Origin: Bradyrhizobium hereditatis
GTDB taxonomy: Bacteria > Pseudomonadota > Alphaproteobacteria > Rhizobiales > Xanthobacteraceae
DNA: 64,000 nt
NCBI RefSeq assembly: GCF_020329435.1
Contig: NZ_JAGKJK010000002.1
Coordinates: forward strand, 62,001-126,000
Reading direction: 5' to 3'
The notes under the pieces were generated by a model. It ran no database searches and was not told the origin of the DNA. It saw only the letters and a program-made list of their open reading frames with translations. Numbering within the stretch: position 1 is the stretch's first letter; each line of letters starts with the position of its first letter. Position numbers and translations under genes: made by a program. Shown piece after piece: positions 35,653 to 43,990 of this stretch.

Positions 35653-36642
35653 TCACGCCACTGCCCGCTGACCGTGCGCGGTCGTGGCATCCGTTCCGAC
35701 CCATTGCCGGAACAGATCAAAATCGATATTGCCGCCACTCAGAATCAGGCCGAGGCGCCTGCCCTGCAGCTTGCTCTTTTCCTGACAAGCGGCTGCAAGC
35801 GCCGCAGCGCCCGCTCCTTCGGCGAGATTGTGTGTGTCGGTCCAGTAGGCGCGGATCGCTGCACCAATTTCAGCGTCCGTCACCTGCACAATGCGGGAGG
35901 CGCCCTTGCGGATGATCGCCAGCGCCTCCTCATCCGGAACGCGCGTTGCCATGCCGTCGGCCAGCGTGTCGCTGCTGTTGGTCTTCACCAGCGTGCCCGA
36001 GGCAAAGGACAGCGCATAGGCGGGCGCCTCCGTCGACTGCACGCCGACGATCTCGGTCTTCAAACCCAACAGGTCGCGCGCGAGAATGCAGCCGCAGATA
36101 CCCGAGCCCTGCCCGATCGGCACGTAGAGAACATCCAGATCCGGCGCGTTCCGGAACAGCTCGAGCGCGTAAGTCGAAACTCCCAACACGAGGTCGCGAT
36201 GAAATGCCGGCACGATATGCAAGCCGGCGCGATCCGCTTCGCGATAGGCTTCCTCGCGCGCGGACTGAAAATCGTCGCCATGTTCGACTAGCCTTGCACC
36301 GAACGCCTGCATCGCGCGATTCTTCTCGACCGAGTTGCCGTAGGGCACATAGATCGTCGCGGGGACGCCGGCGCGGCTTGCTGCAAACGCCAGGCTCTGG
36401 CCATGATTGCCGCGCGTCGCCGAGATGATGCCGGGCACGCCTGGCTGCTCACGCCTCAAGCGGTCGAGATAGGTGAGCCCACCACGCACCTTGAACGCGC
36501 CGATCGGCGTGTGGTTCTCGTGCTTGACGATGACATGCGTGCCGAGCCGCCTGGCCAGCAGCGGCCAGGCATGCGCCGGGGTCGGCGGCACCGCCTGTCC
36601 CACGATCTCATGCGCGCGCTCCAGCTCGGCGAGGTTAAACAT
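35653..36642 (-). CDS. Threonine dehydratase-like PLP enzyme
   Basis: 329 residues from the ATG at 36642. Fold type II PLP enzyme: the PLP lysine in IGAFKVRGG near residue 45, the phosphate/substrate loop ATRGNHGQSLAFAAS, and the Gly-rich SGGNIDF near the C-terminus. Threonine dehydratase (deaminase) makes 2-oxobutyrate for isoleucine, which fits its place between ilvB and ilvH. The C-terminal ACT/regulatory domain of biosynthetic IlvA is absent, so feedback by isoleucine is not expected; a serine/threonine or hydroxyamino-acid dehydratase of catabolic type remains possible. Confidence 0.82.
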   Translation of the reverse strand: MFNLAELERAHEIVGQAVPPTPAHAWPLLARRLGTHVIVKHENHTPIGAFKVRGGLTYLDRLRREQPGVPGIISATRGNHGQSLAFAASRAGVPATIYVPYGNSVEKNRAMQAFGARLVEHGDDFQSAREEAYREADRAGLHIVPAFHRDLVLGVSTYALELFRNAPDLDVLYVPIGQGSGICGCILARDLLGLKTEIVGVQSTEAPAYALSFASGTLVKTNSSDTLADGMATRVPDEEALAIIRKGASRIVQVTDAEIGAAIRAYWTDTHNLAEGAGAAALAAACQEKSKLQGRRLGLILSGGNIDFDLFRQWVGTDATTAHGQRAVA

Positions 36643-36674
36643 GGAAGCACCCCAACAGCCGCGCGCACGATCTA

Positions 36675-36809
36675 CTCCCTCGCCCCGCTCTTCGCGGGGA
36701 GAGGGTCGGGGTGAGGGGCTGCCTCCCCGAAGACGGTGAGAAACGGACTCGCGGAGAGTCCCCCTCACCCGGCGCTGCGCGCCGACCTCTCCCCGCACGC
36801 GAGGAGAGG
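36675..36809. repeat. Palindromic repeat between ilvB and the dehydratase gene
   Basis: Begins CTCCCTCGCCCCGCTCTTCG, whose CCCCGC/GCGGGG arms form a stem, and ends GACCTCTCCCCGCACGCGAG. Same class as the element at 9280-9409 (shared CTCTCCCC, GACTCGCGGAGA and CCCCTCACC pieces). It sits inside the probable ilv transcript and may give differential stability between ilvB and the downstream genes. Confidence 0.75.
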
Positions 36810-36852
36810 CAAAGAGACTGAGCTCGTGGTGAGCACGGCATAACCAATCACC

Positions 36853-38628
36853 TCACACCAGCGCCTTGCCGCCGGCAAACGCCGCGGCCGTTGCCTCGTC
36901 GGTGGCTTCCACCGGCAATAGCATTTCGTTGTGCGCCTTGCCGGACGGAATCATCGGGAAGCAGTTTTCCAGCGCGGCGACGCGGCAATCGAACAGCACC
37001 GGGCGCTTGATCTTGATCATCTCCTTGAGTGCGCCGTCGAGATCAGAGGGCTTGATCGCCTGCAGGCCGACGCAGCCGAACGCGTCAGCCAGCTTGACGA
37101 AGTCAGGCAGCGCCTCGGAGTAAGAGTGCGACAGGCGGTTGCCATGCAGGAGCTGCTGCCACTGCCGCACCATGCCCATGTATTGGTTGTTCAGGATGAA
37201 GATCTTGATCGGCAATTCATACTGAACCGCCGTCGACATCTCTTGCATCGTCATCTGCACCGAGGCATCGCCGGCGATGTCGATCACGAGGCTATCGGGA
37301 TGCGCGACCTGCACGCCGAGCGCCGCCGGCAGGCCGTAGCCCATGGTGCCGAGACCGCCCGAGGTCATCCAGCGATGCGGCTCCTCGAAGCCGAAGAACT
37401 GCGCCGCCCACATCTGATGCTGGCCGACTTCGGTCGTGATGTAGGTGTCGTGGCCGCGCGTCGCCTCGAACAGCTTCTGGATCGCGTGCTGCGGCAGGAT
37501 GACCTCGCTGCTCTTCTTGTAGGACAGCGAATTGCGTGCGCGCCACTTGGCGATCTCCTGCCACCACGCCTTGATGTCGGGCTTCTTCGCCTCCGCCTTG
37601 AACACCTGCAAGAGGTCGCCGAGCACGTTGGCGGCATCGCCGATGATCGGCACGTCGACACGGATGTTCTTGTTGATCGAGGACGGATCGATGTCGATGT
37701 GGATCTTCTTCGAGCCCGGCGAGAACGCGTCGGTGCGACCGGTGATGCGGTCGTCGAAGCGCGCGCCGACGCACAGCATGACGTCGCAACCATGCATCGT
37801 CATGTTGGCCTCGTAGGTGCCGTGCATGCCGAGCATGCCGAGCCAGTTCTTGCCCGATGCCGGATAGGCGCCGAGGCCCATCAGCGTCGAGGTGATCGGG
37901 AATCCCGTGACCTCGACCAGCTCGCGCAGCAGTTTCGACGCCTCGGGTCCGGAATTGATGACGCCGCCGCCGGAATAGATCACCGGCCGCTTGGCGGAAG
38001 CGAGCAGCGCCACCGCCTTACGGATCTGCGCCTCATCGCCCTTCACACGCGGCGTATAGGAGACATGCACGTCGTCCTTGCGCGGCGGATGGTAGGTGCC
38101 GGTCGCAAACTGCACGTCCTTCGGCACGTCGACAACCACGGGACCAGGACGGCCCGAGGTCGCGACGTAGAACGCCTCATGCAGCACCTTCGCCAGATCG
38201 TTGACGTCGCGGACCAGCCAGTTGTGCTTGGTGCAGGGACGGGTGATGCCGACAGTGTCGCATTCCTGGAACGCGTCATTGCCGATCAGATGAGTAGGAA
38301 CTTGCCCGGTGATGCAGACCAGCGGAATCGAATCCATCAGCGCGTCCGTCAGCGGCGTCACCATGTTGGTGGCGCCAGGGCCTGACGTCACCAGCACCAC
38401 GCCGGGCTTGCCGGTCGAGCGCGCGTAGCCCTCAGCGGCGTGGCCGGCGCCCTGCTCGTGCCGCACCAGGATGTGCTCGACCTCGCTCTGCTGAAAAATC
38501 TCGTCATAGATCGGAAGCACCGCGCCGCCGGGATAGCCGAAGATGTGCTGGACGCCATGATCGATGAGCGCGCGCACGATCATCGCGGCGCCGGTCATCT
38601 GATTGGGGTCGTTGCTCTGGTCGCTCAT
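36853..38628 (-). CDS. ilvB: Acetolactate synthase large (catalytic) subunit
   Basis: 591 residues from the ATG at 38628 (GGAG eight bases upstream). A longer in-frame version would start inside the attenuator and is not likely. Thiamine-diphosphate enzyme: catalytic Glu in RHEQGAGHAAEGYARSTGK, FAD-binding middle domain, and the diphosphate motif GDASVQMTMQEM ending in FILNNQYMGMV. It makes acetolactate or acetohydroxybutyrate, the first common step of branched-chain amino-acid synthesis. Expression is very likely controlled by the leader peptide and terminator just upstream. Confidence 0.97.
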   Translation of the reverse strand: MSDQSNDPNQMTGAAMIVRALIDHGVQHIFGYPGGAVLPIYDEIFQQSEVEHILVRHEQGAGHAAEGYARSTGKPGVVLVTSGPGATNMVTPLTDALMDSIPLVCITGQVPTHLIGNDAFQECDTVGITRPCTKHNWLVRDVNDLAKVLHEAFYVATSGRPGPVVVDVPKDVQFATGTYHPPRKDDVHVSYTPRVKGDEAQIRKAVALLASAKRPVIYSGGGVINSGPEASKLLRELVEVTGFPITSTLMGLGAYPASGKNWLGMLGMHGTYEANMTMHGCDVMLCVGARFDDRITGRTDAFSPGSKKIHIDIDPSSINKNIRVDVPIIGDAANVLGDLLQVFKAEAKKPDIKAWWQEIAKWRARNSLSYKKSSEVILPQHAIQKLFEATRGHDTYITTEVGQHQMWAAQFFGFEEPHRWMTSGGLGTMGYGLPAALGVQVAHPDSLVIDIAGDASVQMTMQEMSTAVQYELPIKIFILNNQYMGMVRQWQQLLHGNRLSHSYSEALPDFVKLADAFGCVGLQAIKPSDLDGALKEMIKIKRPVLFDCRVAALENCFPMIPSGKAHNEMLLPVEATDEATAAAFAGGKALV

Positions 38629-38680
38629 GGTCTGCTCCGGATGCGCTGTTGCCAGCGGCTTCTCGTCTGTTTCGGGAAAT

Positions 38681-38701
38681 AAAAAAGGGCCCGAGAGGCC
38701 C
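38681..38701 (-). terminator. Intrinsic terminator of the ilvB leader
   Basis: GGGCC-tctcg-GGCCC followed by TTTTTT on the minus strand. It lies between the leader peptide and ilvB, so it is a regulatory (attenuating) terminator, not an operon end. Confidence 0.85.
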
Positions 38702-38731
38702 ATGCACACCGCCTGAATTTGGATGGCCTCA
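38681..38731 (-). promoter_or_regulatory. ilvB attenuator: terminator and antiterminator
   Basis: On the ilvB strand a 5-bp GC stem (GGGCC 38701-38697 with GGCCC 38691-38687) is followed at once by six T, a classical intrinsic terminator, 52 bases before the ilvB start. An alternative stem pairs GAGGCC-complement (38725-38730) with 38695-38700 and would destroy the terminator. An upstream stem (GGCGGTG at 38741-38747 with CACCGCC at 38706-38712) can compete in turn. This is the three-part logic of amino-acid attenuators, with the leader-peptide stop codon at 38729-38731. Confidence 0.82.
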
Positions 38732-38797
38732 GCCACCCCCGGCGGTGCGCCTGGGTACGACTACGATAAGGGCGAGTTTGGTAATAATATTACGCAT
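38729..38797 (-). CDS. ilvB leader peptide
   Basis: Twenty-two codons from the ATG at 38797 to the TGA at 38729. After MRNIIT it reads KLALIVVVPRR: two Ile, then Leu, Leu, Ile and three Val in a row, with codons ATT, ATT, CTC, CTT, ATC, GTA, GTC, GTA. Val/Leu/Ile control codons are what attenuators of ilv operons use, and GTA and ATT are uncommon in this genome. Followed by the terminator/antiterminator at 38681-38731. When charged tRNAs are scarce the ribosome should stall here and allow read-through into ilvB. Confidence 0.85.
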   Translation of the reverse strand: MRNIITKLALIVVVPRRTAGGG

Positions 38798-38957
38798 TTT
38801 GCGGCTCTGACTTCCCAAAGGTTGCGCGGGTTATACCGTCCGATCCCCGGAAGTCAAGGGAAGGACGCGTTCAGCGCGGTTTTGCAGTGTAACTGCGTTC
38901 CGGGCATTCGGCGAGTGGGAATTTTTGGTTCCAGCTATGCGCTTCTTTCTCTTCGTG

Positions 38958-39070
38958 GGTGAGGAGCGCGTCTTTGCGCGTCTCCGGACGATGCTTCGCA
39001 TCGCCGGGCGAACCATGAGGCCCGTGGCCCATCCTTCGAGACGCCGCTTCGCGGCTCCTCAGGATGAGGT
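38958..39070. repeat. Dispersed repeat overlapping the 3' end of miaA
   Basis: Reverse-complement relative of the element at 31562-31690: GTGAGGAGCGCG, GATGCTTCGCATCG, GAACCATGAGG, CATCCTTCGAGACGC and GGCTCCTCAGGATGAGG. Its right end supplies the last codons and the stop of miaA (TGA at 39059-39061). Confidence 0.8.
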
Positions 39071-39991
39071 CCGTGTGCTTAGCCACCCCCTCGCCGCCTC
39101 CGGCGTCACCCACTCGAACTCTGGCAATTGATGCCTGAACCAGGTGAACTGCCGCTTGGCGTAATGGCGGGTATCGGCGCGGCCGATTTCGGCGGCCGCC
39201 TCACGCGTGATCTCGCCGTTGAGGTGGCGGATCAGCGCCGGCACGCCGTGGGCCTTCATGGCCGGCAGCAGGGGATCGAGCTTTCGCGCGGCGAGCGCTG
39301 CGACTTCCTCCAACGCGCCGGCCTCGAGCATTGCGTCGAACCGCGCGTCAATCCGCGCATAAAGCTGATCGCGGTCCGGTGCGAGGAACAGCGCAGAGAA
39401 TTCACCCGGCGGCAGCAGCGGCGGCAGGCCCTCGCGATGCCAGTCTGGCAGCGCGCGGCCGGTGGCCTCGATCACTTCCAACGCGCGGGCGATCCGGGTG
39501 CGGTCGCGGGGCTTCAGCCGTTCGGCCGATAGCGGATCGCGCCGTGCCAGCTCAGTGTGCAGCGCCTCGACGCCATCGCGCTCCAGCCGCGCGCGCACGT
39601 CCTCACGTACCTCGGCCGGGATCGGCGGAACGGCCGAGAGACCACGTGTCAGCGCCTTGAAATAGAGGCCGGAGCCGCCGATGAAGACGGCTAAGCGCTT
39701 TGCCGCGCGCGCCTCTGTAAGCACCTTTTCGGCATCCGCCAACCAGGCGCCGGCCGAGAAATTGACTGATGCGTCGACGTGGCCATAAAGCCGGTGCGGC
39801 ACGCGGGCCTCTTCCTCTGCCGTCGGCCGCGCCGTGATGATGCGCAGATCGCGGTAAACCTGCATGGAATCGGTATTGATGACGATTCCGCCGGTCTTTT
39901 CCGCCAGTTCGAGGGCCAGGGCCGACTTGCCGCTGGCGGTCGGCCCTGCGATAAGCACGGCCTTGCTCAAATCCAGCTGAAACGCCTGCAT
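39059..39991 (-). CDS. miaA: tRNA dimethylallyltransferase
   Basis: 310 residues from the ATG at 39991; an ATG at 40012 would add seven. Transfers a dimethylallyl group to N6 of A37 in tRNAs that read UNN codons. P-loop [16 protein letters not shown], substrate-binding [27 protein letters not shown], and the late [11 protein letters not shown] are all family landmarks. The start overlaps that of the divergent serB by two bases. The final residues (STRTSS) and the stop codon fall in a dispersed repeat, so the native C-terminus has been reshaped. Confidence 0.95.
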   Translation of the reverse strand: MQAFQLDLSKAVLIAGPTASGKSALALELAEKTGGIVINTDSMQVYRDLRIITARPTAEEEARVPHRLYGHVDASVNFSAGAWLADAEKVLTEARAAKRLAVFIGGSGLYFKALTRGLSAVPPIPAEVREDVRARLERDGVEALHTELARRDPLSAERLKPRDRTRIARALEVIEATGRALPDWHREGLPPLLPPGEFSALFLAPDRDQLYARIDARFDAMLEAGALEEVAALAARKLDPLLPAMKAHGVPALIRHLNGEITREAAAEIGRADTRHYAKRQFTWFRHQLPEFEWVTPEAARGWLSTRTSS

Positions 39992-40892
39992 GTCCCTCGT
40001 CGCCACACTCATCTGCCACCCGGCCAATCCCGCGCTCGATAGTACCATCGTCGACGGCGCGCTCGCCGTCCTCCCCTCGCCCGGCACGGCGCAATGGCTG
40101 TTCGACGAGGTCGCGGTCGACATTCCCTTCGACTATCAGGTCAAGAGCCCGGACGAAATCAAGGCGATCGAAACCCGCCTGCAACAGGCGCGCGGCGATT
40201 TACCGATCGATATTGTCGTGCAGCCTGCCGCTTTCAGGCGCAAGAAGCTTTTCCTGGCCGACATGGATTCCACTATGATCGGCCAGGAATGCATCGACGA
40301 GCTGGCCGATTTCGCCGGGCTGAAGGCGCATGTCGCAGCCATCACCGAGCGGGCCATGCGCGGCGAAATCGAATTCGAGCCAGCGCTGCGCGAGCGCGTC
40401 GCGTTGCTCAAGGACATGCCGGTTGGCGTGGTCGACGAGGTGCTGGCAAAACGCATTACGCCGACGCCGGGCGGCCGTGAAGTGGTCATGACCATGCGCG
40501 CCAATGGCGCTTACACCTGCCTGATCTCGGGCGGCTTCACGCTGTTCACCAACGCGGTCGCTGCGAAGATCGGCTTCCAGGAAAACCGTGCCAACGAATT
40601 GAAAGTTCGCGACGGCAAATTCACTGGCGAGGTGGCCGAGCCGATCCTCGGCCGCGCCGGCAAGCTTGCGACGCTCATGGAGCTCTGCGAATCCTTCGAT
40701 CTCGACGAGATCGATACGCTGGTGACCGGCGACGGCGCCAACGATCTCGACATGATCCAGGCGGCGGGGCTCGGCGTCGCCTATCATGCGAAGCCCGCGG
40801 TCGCCACTGCTGCCGCCGCGCGGATCGACTACGGCGATCTCACCGCGCTGCTCTATGCGCAGGGGTATCGGCGCGACGAGTTTGTGGGCTGA
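39990..40892 (+). CDS. serB: Phosphoserine phosphatase
   Basis: 300 residues. Last step of serine synthesis. HAD motif [21 protein letters not shown] with the two catalytic Asp, motif II SGGF (LISGGFTLF), motif III Lys and motif [16 protein letters not shown]. The N-terminal 85 residues form an ACT-like extension found in longer SerB proteins. ATG at 39990 shares two bases with the miaA ATG on the other strand, so the promoters of the two must lie inside the opposite genes. Monocistronic to the right, where a repeat follows. Confidence 0.95.
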   Translation: MSLVATLICHPANPALDSTIVDGALAVLPSPGTAQWLFDEVAVDIPFDYQVKSPDEIKAIETRLQQARGDLPIDIVVQPAAFRRKKLFLADMDSTMIGQECIDELADFAGLKAHVAAITERAMRGEIEFEPALRERVALLKDMPVGVVDEVLAKRITPTPGGREVVMTMRANGAYTCLISGGFTLFTNAVAAKIGFQENRANELKVRDGKFTGEVAEPILGRAGKLATLMELCESFDLDEIDTLVTGDGANDLDMIQAAGLGVAYHAKPAVATAAAARIDYGDLTALLYAQGYRRDEFVG

Positions 40893-40916
40893 GGTCCTCG
40901 CCAAACTCGATCGTCA

Positions 40917-40998
40917 TGCCCGGACTTGATCCGGGCATCCATCAAGCGAACAGATTCTTGCGAAGGGATGGATTGCCGGGTCAAGCCCGGCAATGACA
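40917..40998. repeat. Paired palindromic repeat between serB and degP
   Basis: Two related stems: TGCCCGGACTTGATCCGGGCA (about 40917-40937) and TTGCCGGGTCAAGCCCGGCAA (about 40973-40994), separated by a pair of GGATGGAT-like arms (ATCCATC/GATGGAT). A common genus-wide intergenic element located between convergent stop codons; it may act as a bidirectional mRNA end. Confidence 0.7.
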
Positions 40999-41018
40999 GA
41001 GTGGAATGCGCGGCCGCG

Positions 41019-42521
41019 CTATTGCACGCTCAGCGCTACAAAGCGCAATTCGCCTTCGCCGTTCGACACCAAGAGCAGCACGGACTTCTTGCCGTCTTTC
41101 TTGAGCTGATCGACGCGCTTCTTGATGTCGGCGGCGCTGGTGACGGCTTCCTGCGCCACCTCGACGATGACGTCGCCGGCGGAGAGCCGCTTTTCGGCAG
41201 CGTCGGAGCCGCCGTCGACGCCGGTAACAATCACGCCCTTGACGCTCTCCTTGATCTTGTACTTGGTGCGCAAATCCTTGCTCAGCGCGGCGAGGTCGAG
41301 GCCGAGCGCCTTTTGCGTCACCGGCTTCTCGGCCGGCTCTTCCTTGGTCTTGGCGGCGGCCTGCTGCACCTTTTCGGTGTCCTCGAGGCGCCCGAGCGTA
41401 ACCTTGCGGCTTTCCTCCTTGCCCTTTCGAATGATGATCACGTCGACTTCCTTGCCGACCGCGGTGTCGGCGACGACGCGCGAGAGATCCTTCGGATCCT
41501 TGACGTCCTTGCCGTCGAACTTGACGACAACGTCGCCCGGCTCGATGCCGGCCGGCTTGGCCGGTCCCTTGTCGTCAACGCCGGCCACCAGCGCGCCGCG
41601 CGCGGGCTTGATGCTGAGGCTTTCGGCGATCTCGTCGGTGACCTGCTGAATGCGCACGCCGAGCCAGCCGCGGCGCAGCTCGCCGAACTGCCGGAGCTGA
41701 TCGACGACACCAGCCACCGTCTTCGACGGTACCGCGAAGCCGAGGCCGATCGAGCCGCCCGTCGGCGAGATGATCAGCGTATTGACGCCGACCACTTCGC
41801 CTTCGAGGTTGAACAGCGGTCCGCCGGAATTACCGCGGTTGATGGAGGCGTCGGTCTGGATGTAGTTGTCGTAAGGCCCCTGGCTGATGTCGCGGTTGCG
41901 CGCCGACACGATGCCGGCCGTGACCGAGCCGCCGAGGCTGAACGGATTGCCGATCGCGATCACCCATTCGCCGAGCCGCAGCTTGTCGGAATCGCCGAAC
42001 TTCACTGCGTTGACCGGCTTTACCGGCTTGAACTTCAATACCGCGATGTCGGTCTTCTTGTCGACGCCGACCAGCTCGGCCCTGATCTTGGTGCCGTCGT
42101 TCATGATTACGTTGATCTCGTCGGCATCGGCGATGACGTGATTGTTGGTGACGACGACGCCGGAGGCATCGATGATGAAGCCGGAGCCAAGCGAGTTGGT
42201 CTTGCGCGGCGGCTGCAGTTCCCCTCTCTCGCCGCCCTTGGGACTGCCGCCGCGGCGGTTCTTGAAGAAGTCGTCGAAGAACTCTTCGAACGGCGAGCCC
42301 GGCGGCAATTGCGGCATCTCGCTCCGGCTGCCCTTGACCTCCACGCTCTGCGAGGTCGAGATATTGACGACAGAATCGATCACCTTCTCGGCGATGTCGG
42401 CGATGCCGTCCGGTCCGCGCGCATGGGCCGGCACCGAGGCCAGCAAGCTGGCGGCACTGAGCGAGATCGCAATCCCCATCAGGCGCAGGCGGCTCTTCAA
42501 GGCGGGTCTGACACCGGTCAT
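41019..42521 (-). CDS. degP: DegP/HtrA-type periplasmic serine protease
   Basis: 500 residues from the ATG at 42521. A signal peptide (LMGIAISLSAASLLASVPAHA) exports it. Catalytic triad: His in TNNHVIADAD, Asp in KKTDIAVLKF, Ser in RGNSGGPLFN. Two PDZ domains follow (about residues 285-375 and 400-490), as in the Do family. It degrades or refolds damaged envelope proteins. Belongs to the hflK-hflC-DUF2065-degP block; 242 bases with a repeat separate it from DUF2065. Confidence 0.96.
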   Translation of the reverse strand: MTGVRPALKSRLRLMGIAISLSAASLLASVPAHARGPDGIADIAEKVIDSVVNISTSQSVEVKGSRSEMPQLPPGSPFEEFFDDFFKNRRGGSPKGGERGELQPPRKTNSLGSGFIIDASGVVVTNNHVIADADEINVIMNDGTKIRAELVGVDKKTDIAVLKFKPVKPVNAVKFGDSDKLRLGEWVIAIGNPFSLGGSVTAGIVSARNRDISQGPYDNYIQTDASINRGNSGGPLFNLEGEVVGVNTLIISPTGGSIGLGFAVPSKTVAGVVDQLRQFGELRRGWLGVRIQQVTDEIAESLSIKPARGALVAGVDDKGPAKPAGIEPGDVVVKFDGKDVKDPKDLSRVVADTAVGKEVDVIIIRKGKEESRKVTLGRLEDTEKVQQAAAKTKEEPAEKPVTQKALGLDLAALSKDLRTKYKIKESVKGVIVTGVDGGSDAAEKRLSAGDVIVEVAQEAVTSAADIKKRVDQLKKDGKKSVLLLVSNGEGELRFVALSVQ

Positions 42522-42667
42522 GTCGGCTTGTCTCCAAGGAGTCGAATTGAGGTCCACAGTGCGCCCGAACGGGCCCGAGGCGCAAGCATCTGCAAATGAT
42601 ATTCCGGCGAAAAACCGGCCCGAGATGGCTCACATTACGTTGACGCCACACTCATCCGCGGCCTTTG

Positions 42668-42752
42668 ATTACCGTCATTCCGGGGCGCATCTAAGACGCG
42701 AACCCGAAATTTCGAGATTCCGGGTTGACGTTTCGCGTGCCCTGGAATGACG
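42668..42752. repeat. Palindromic repeat upstream of degP
   Basis: Outer arms ACCGTCATTCCGGGGCGC-type and its imperfect complement near 42738-42752, with an inner stem CCCGAAATTTCGAGATTCCGGG near 42704-42724. A common intergenic repeat of the genus. Confidence 0.6.
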
Positions 42753-42763
42753 GTGGCCGGAAC

Positions 42764-42964
42764 CTACCGCCGCACGAACCAGATTAGCAGCAGACCCACG
42801 ATCGCCGAGACGATGCCGACGGTCCGCAAAATATTGTCGGGCGTTGCCAGCGCGCTCTTCATCGCCCGGCGCATCCAGGCCGGGCTGGCGGCAAACATCA
42901 GGCCTTCGAGCACAAAGAGGATGCCCACACCGATGAGGAAGTCGGCGAACGCAATGGACCTCAT
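42764..42964 (-). CDS. DUF2065 family small membrane protein
   Basis: 66 residues, two membrane helices (about 6-28 and 45-63) joined by a basic loop RRAMKSALATPDNILRTVG. DUF2065 (YjeT-type) genes sit directly after hflC in many proteobacteria, as here (102 bases downstream of hflC). Function unknown; it may belong to the HflKC membrane complex. Confidence 0.88.
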   Translation of the reverse strand: MRSIAFADFLIGVGILFVLEGLMFAASPAWMRRAMKSALATPDNILRTVGIVSAIVGLLLIWFVRR

Positions 42965-43066
42965 CGGTTGGCATCCCCCCAGCTAATCAAGCGCCTTTTT
43001 GCTTTTTATACCGGCGAAGCAGCCCCCCGCTTCGCCGTAACTTGCGTGTGTTCCTGGCCGGACGCC

Positions 43067-43990
43067 TTACTGCTTCGGCGCCGCTGCCGCAGCCGCCGCC
43101 GCTGACGGTGCCGCCGGCGGATGTCCGGACGGATTGGCAAAGAAGCGGAAGAACTCCGAGTCCGGCCGCAGCAGGAAACGGGTGTCGTTGGCGCGGAGCC
43201 CGGTTTCATAGGCCGACATCGATCGATAGAAGGCGAAGAAATCCGGATCGCGGCCGTAAGCCTCGGCGAACAGGCGGTTGCGCTCGGCGTCACCCGCGCC
43301 GCGCACCTGCTCGGCGGTCGAGTTGGCCTCGGCAACGATGACGGTCGCCTCGCGGTCGGCCTTGGAGCGGATCTCCTGCGCCTTCTGGCCGCCTTGCGCG
43401 CGGAACTCGGCCGCCTCACGCTGACGTTCCGTCTGCATGCGCTGATAGACCGCCTGGCTGTTAGCTTCCGGCAAATCGGCTCTCCGGATACGCACGTCGA
43501 CCACCTGGATGCCGTACTGATCTGCCTCGCGGTCGAGTTGTTCGCGGATCCGCATCATCAGGCTATCGCGTTCGTCGCGCACCACATTGATGAAGGTGAC
43601 CTCACCCAGCACGCGGCGCAGCGCCGCGTTCAATAGCGTGGTGAGCTGGACGTTGGCGGCCTGGATCGAGCCGACGCTCTGATAGAAGCGCAGCGGGTTC
43701 TTGATCCGGTAGCGCGCGAAGGCATCGACGACGAGCCGCTTCTGGTCAGACGCGATGACTTCCTGCGACGGATTTTCCAGATCGAGGATACGCTTGTCGA
43801 TGAGAATGACGGTATCGATGAACGGCGCCTTGAAGTTCAAGCCCGGCTCCGACACGACGTCGACCGGCCGGCCGAGCCGGACTACGAGCGCCTGCTCGGT
43901 CTGCGACACCGTGAAGATCGAGCTGTAGCCTACGATCACCACGACGAACAGCAGGATCAGCGTGACAATACCTGAAACGGGAGACTTCAT
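43067..43990 (-). CDS. hflC: HflC, SPFH-domain protease modulator
   Basis: 307 residues. One N-terminal membrane anchor (residues 5-28), then the SPFH/prohibitin domain with SQTEQALVVRLGRPVDV and the long coiled-coil RMQTERQREAAEFRAQGGQKAQEIRSKADREATV. A Pro/Ala-rich tail ends the protein. Forms the HflKC cage around FtsH and limits its action on membrane substrates. Its ATG overlaps the hflK stop (ATGA, 43987-43990). Confidence 0.96.
   Translation of the reverse strand: MKSPVSGIVTLILLFVVVIVGYSSIFTVSQTEQALVVRLGRPVDVVSEPGLNFKAPFIDTVILIDKRILDLENPSQEVIASDQKRLVVDAFARYRIKNPLRFYQSVGSIQAANVQLTTLLNAALRRVLGEVTFINVVRDERDSLMMRIREQLDREADQYGIQVVDVRIRRADLPEANSQAVYQRMQTERQREAAEFRAQGGQKAQEIRSKADREATVIVAEANSTAEQVRGAGDAERNRLFAEAYGRDPDFFAFYRSMSAYETGLRANDTRFLLRPDSEFFRFFANPSGHPPAAPSAAAAAAAAPKQ

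Noticed and set aside
38629..38736. N-terminal extension of ilvB to 38736
   Set aside because: It would run through the terminator hairpin and T-run of the attenuator; the ATG at 38628 has a ribosome-binding site.
40926..42599. A 557-codon plus-strand frame antisense to degP
   Set aside because: degP has an intact catalytic triad and PDZ domains. The antisense frame begins in an intergenic repeat and shows only composition bias.
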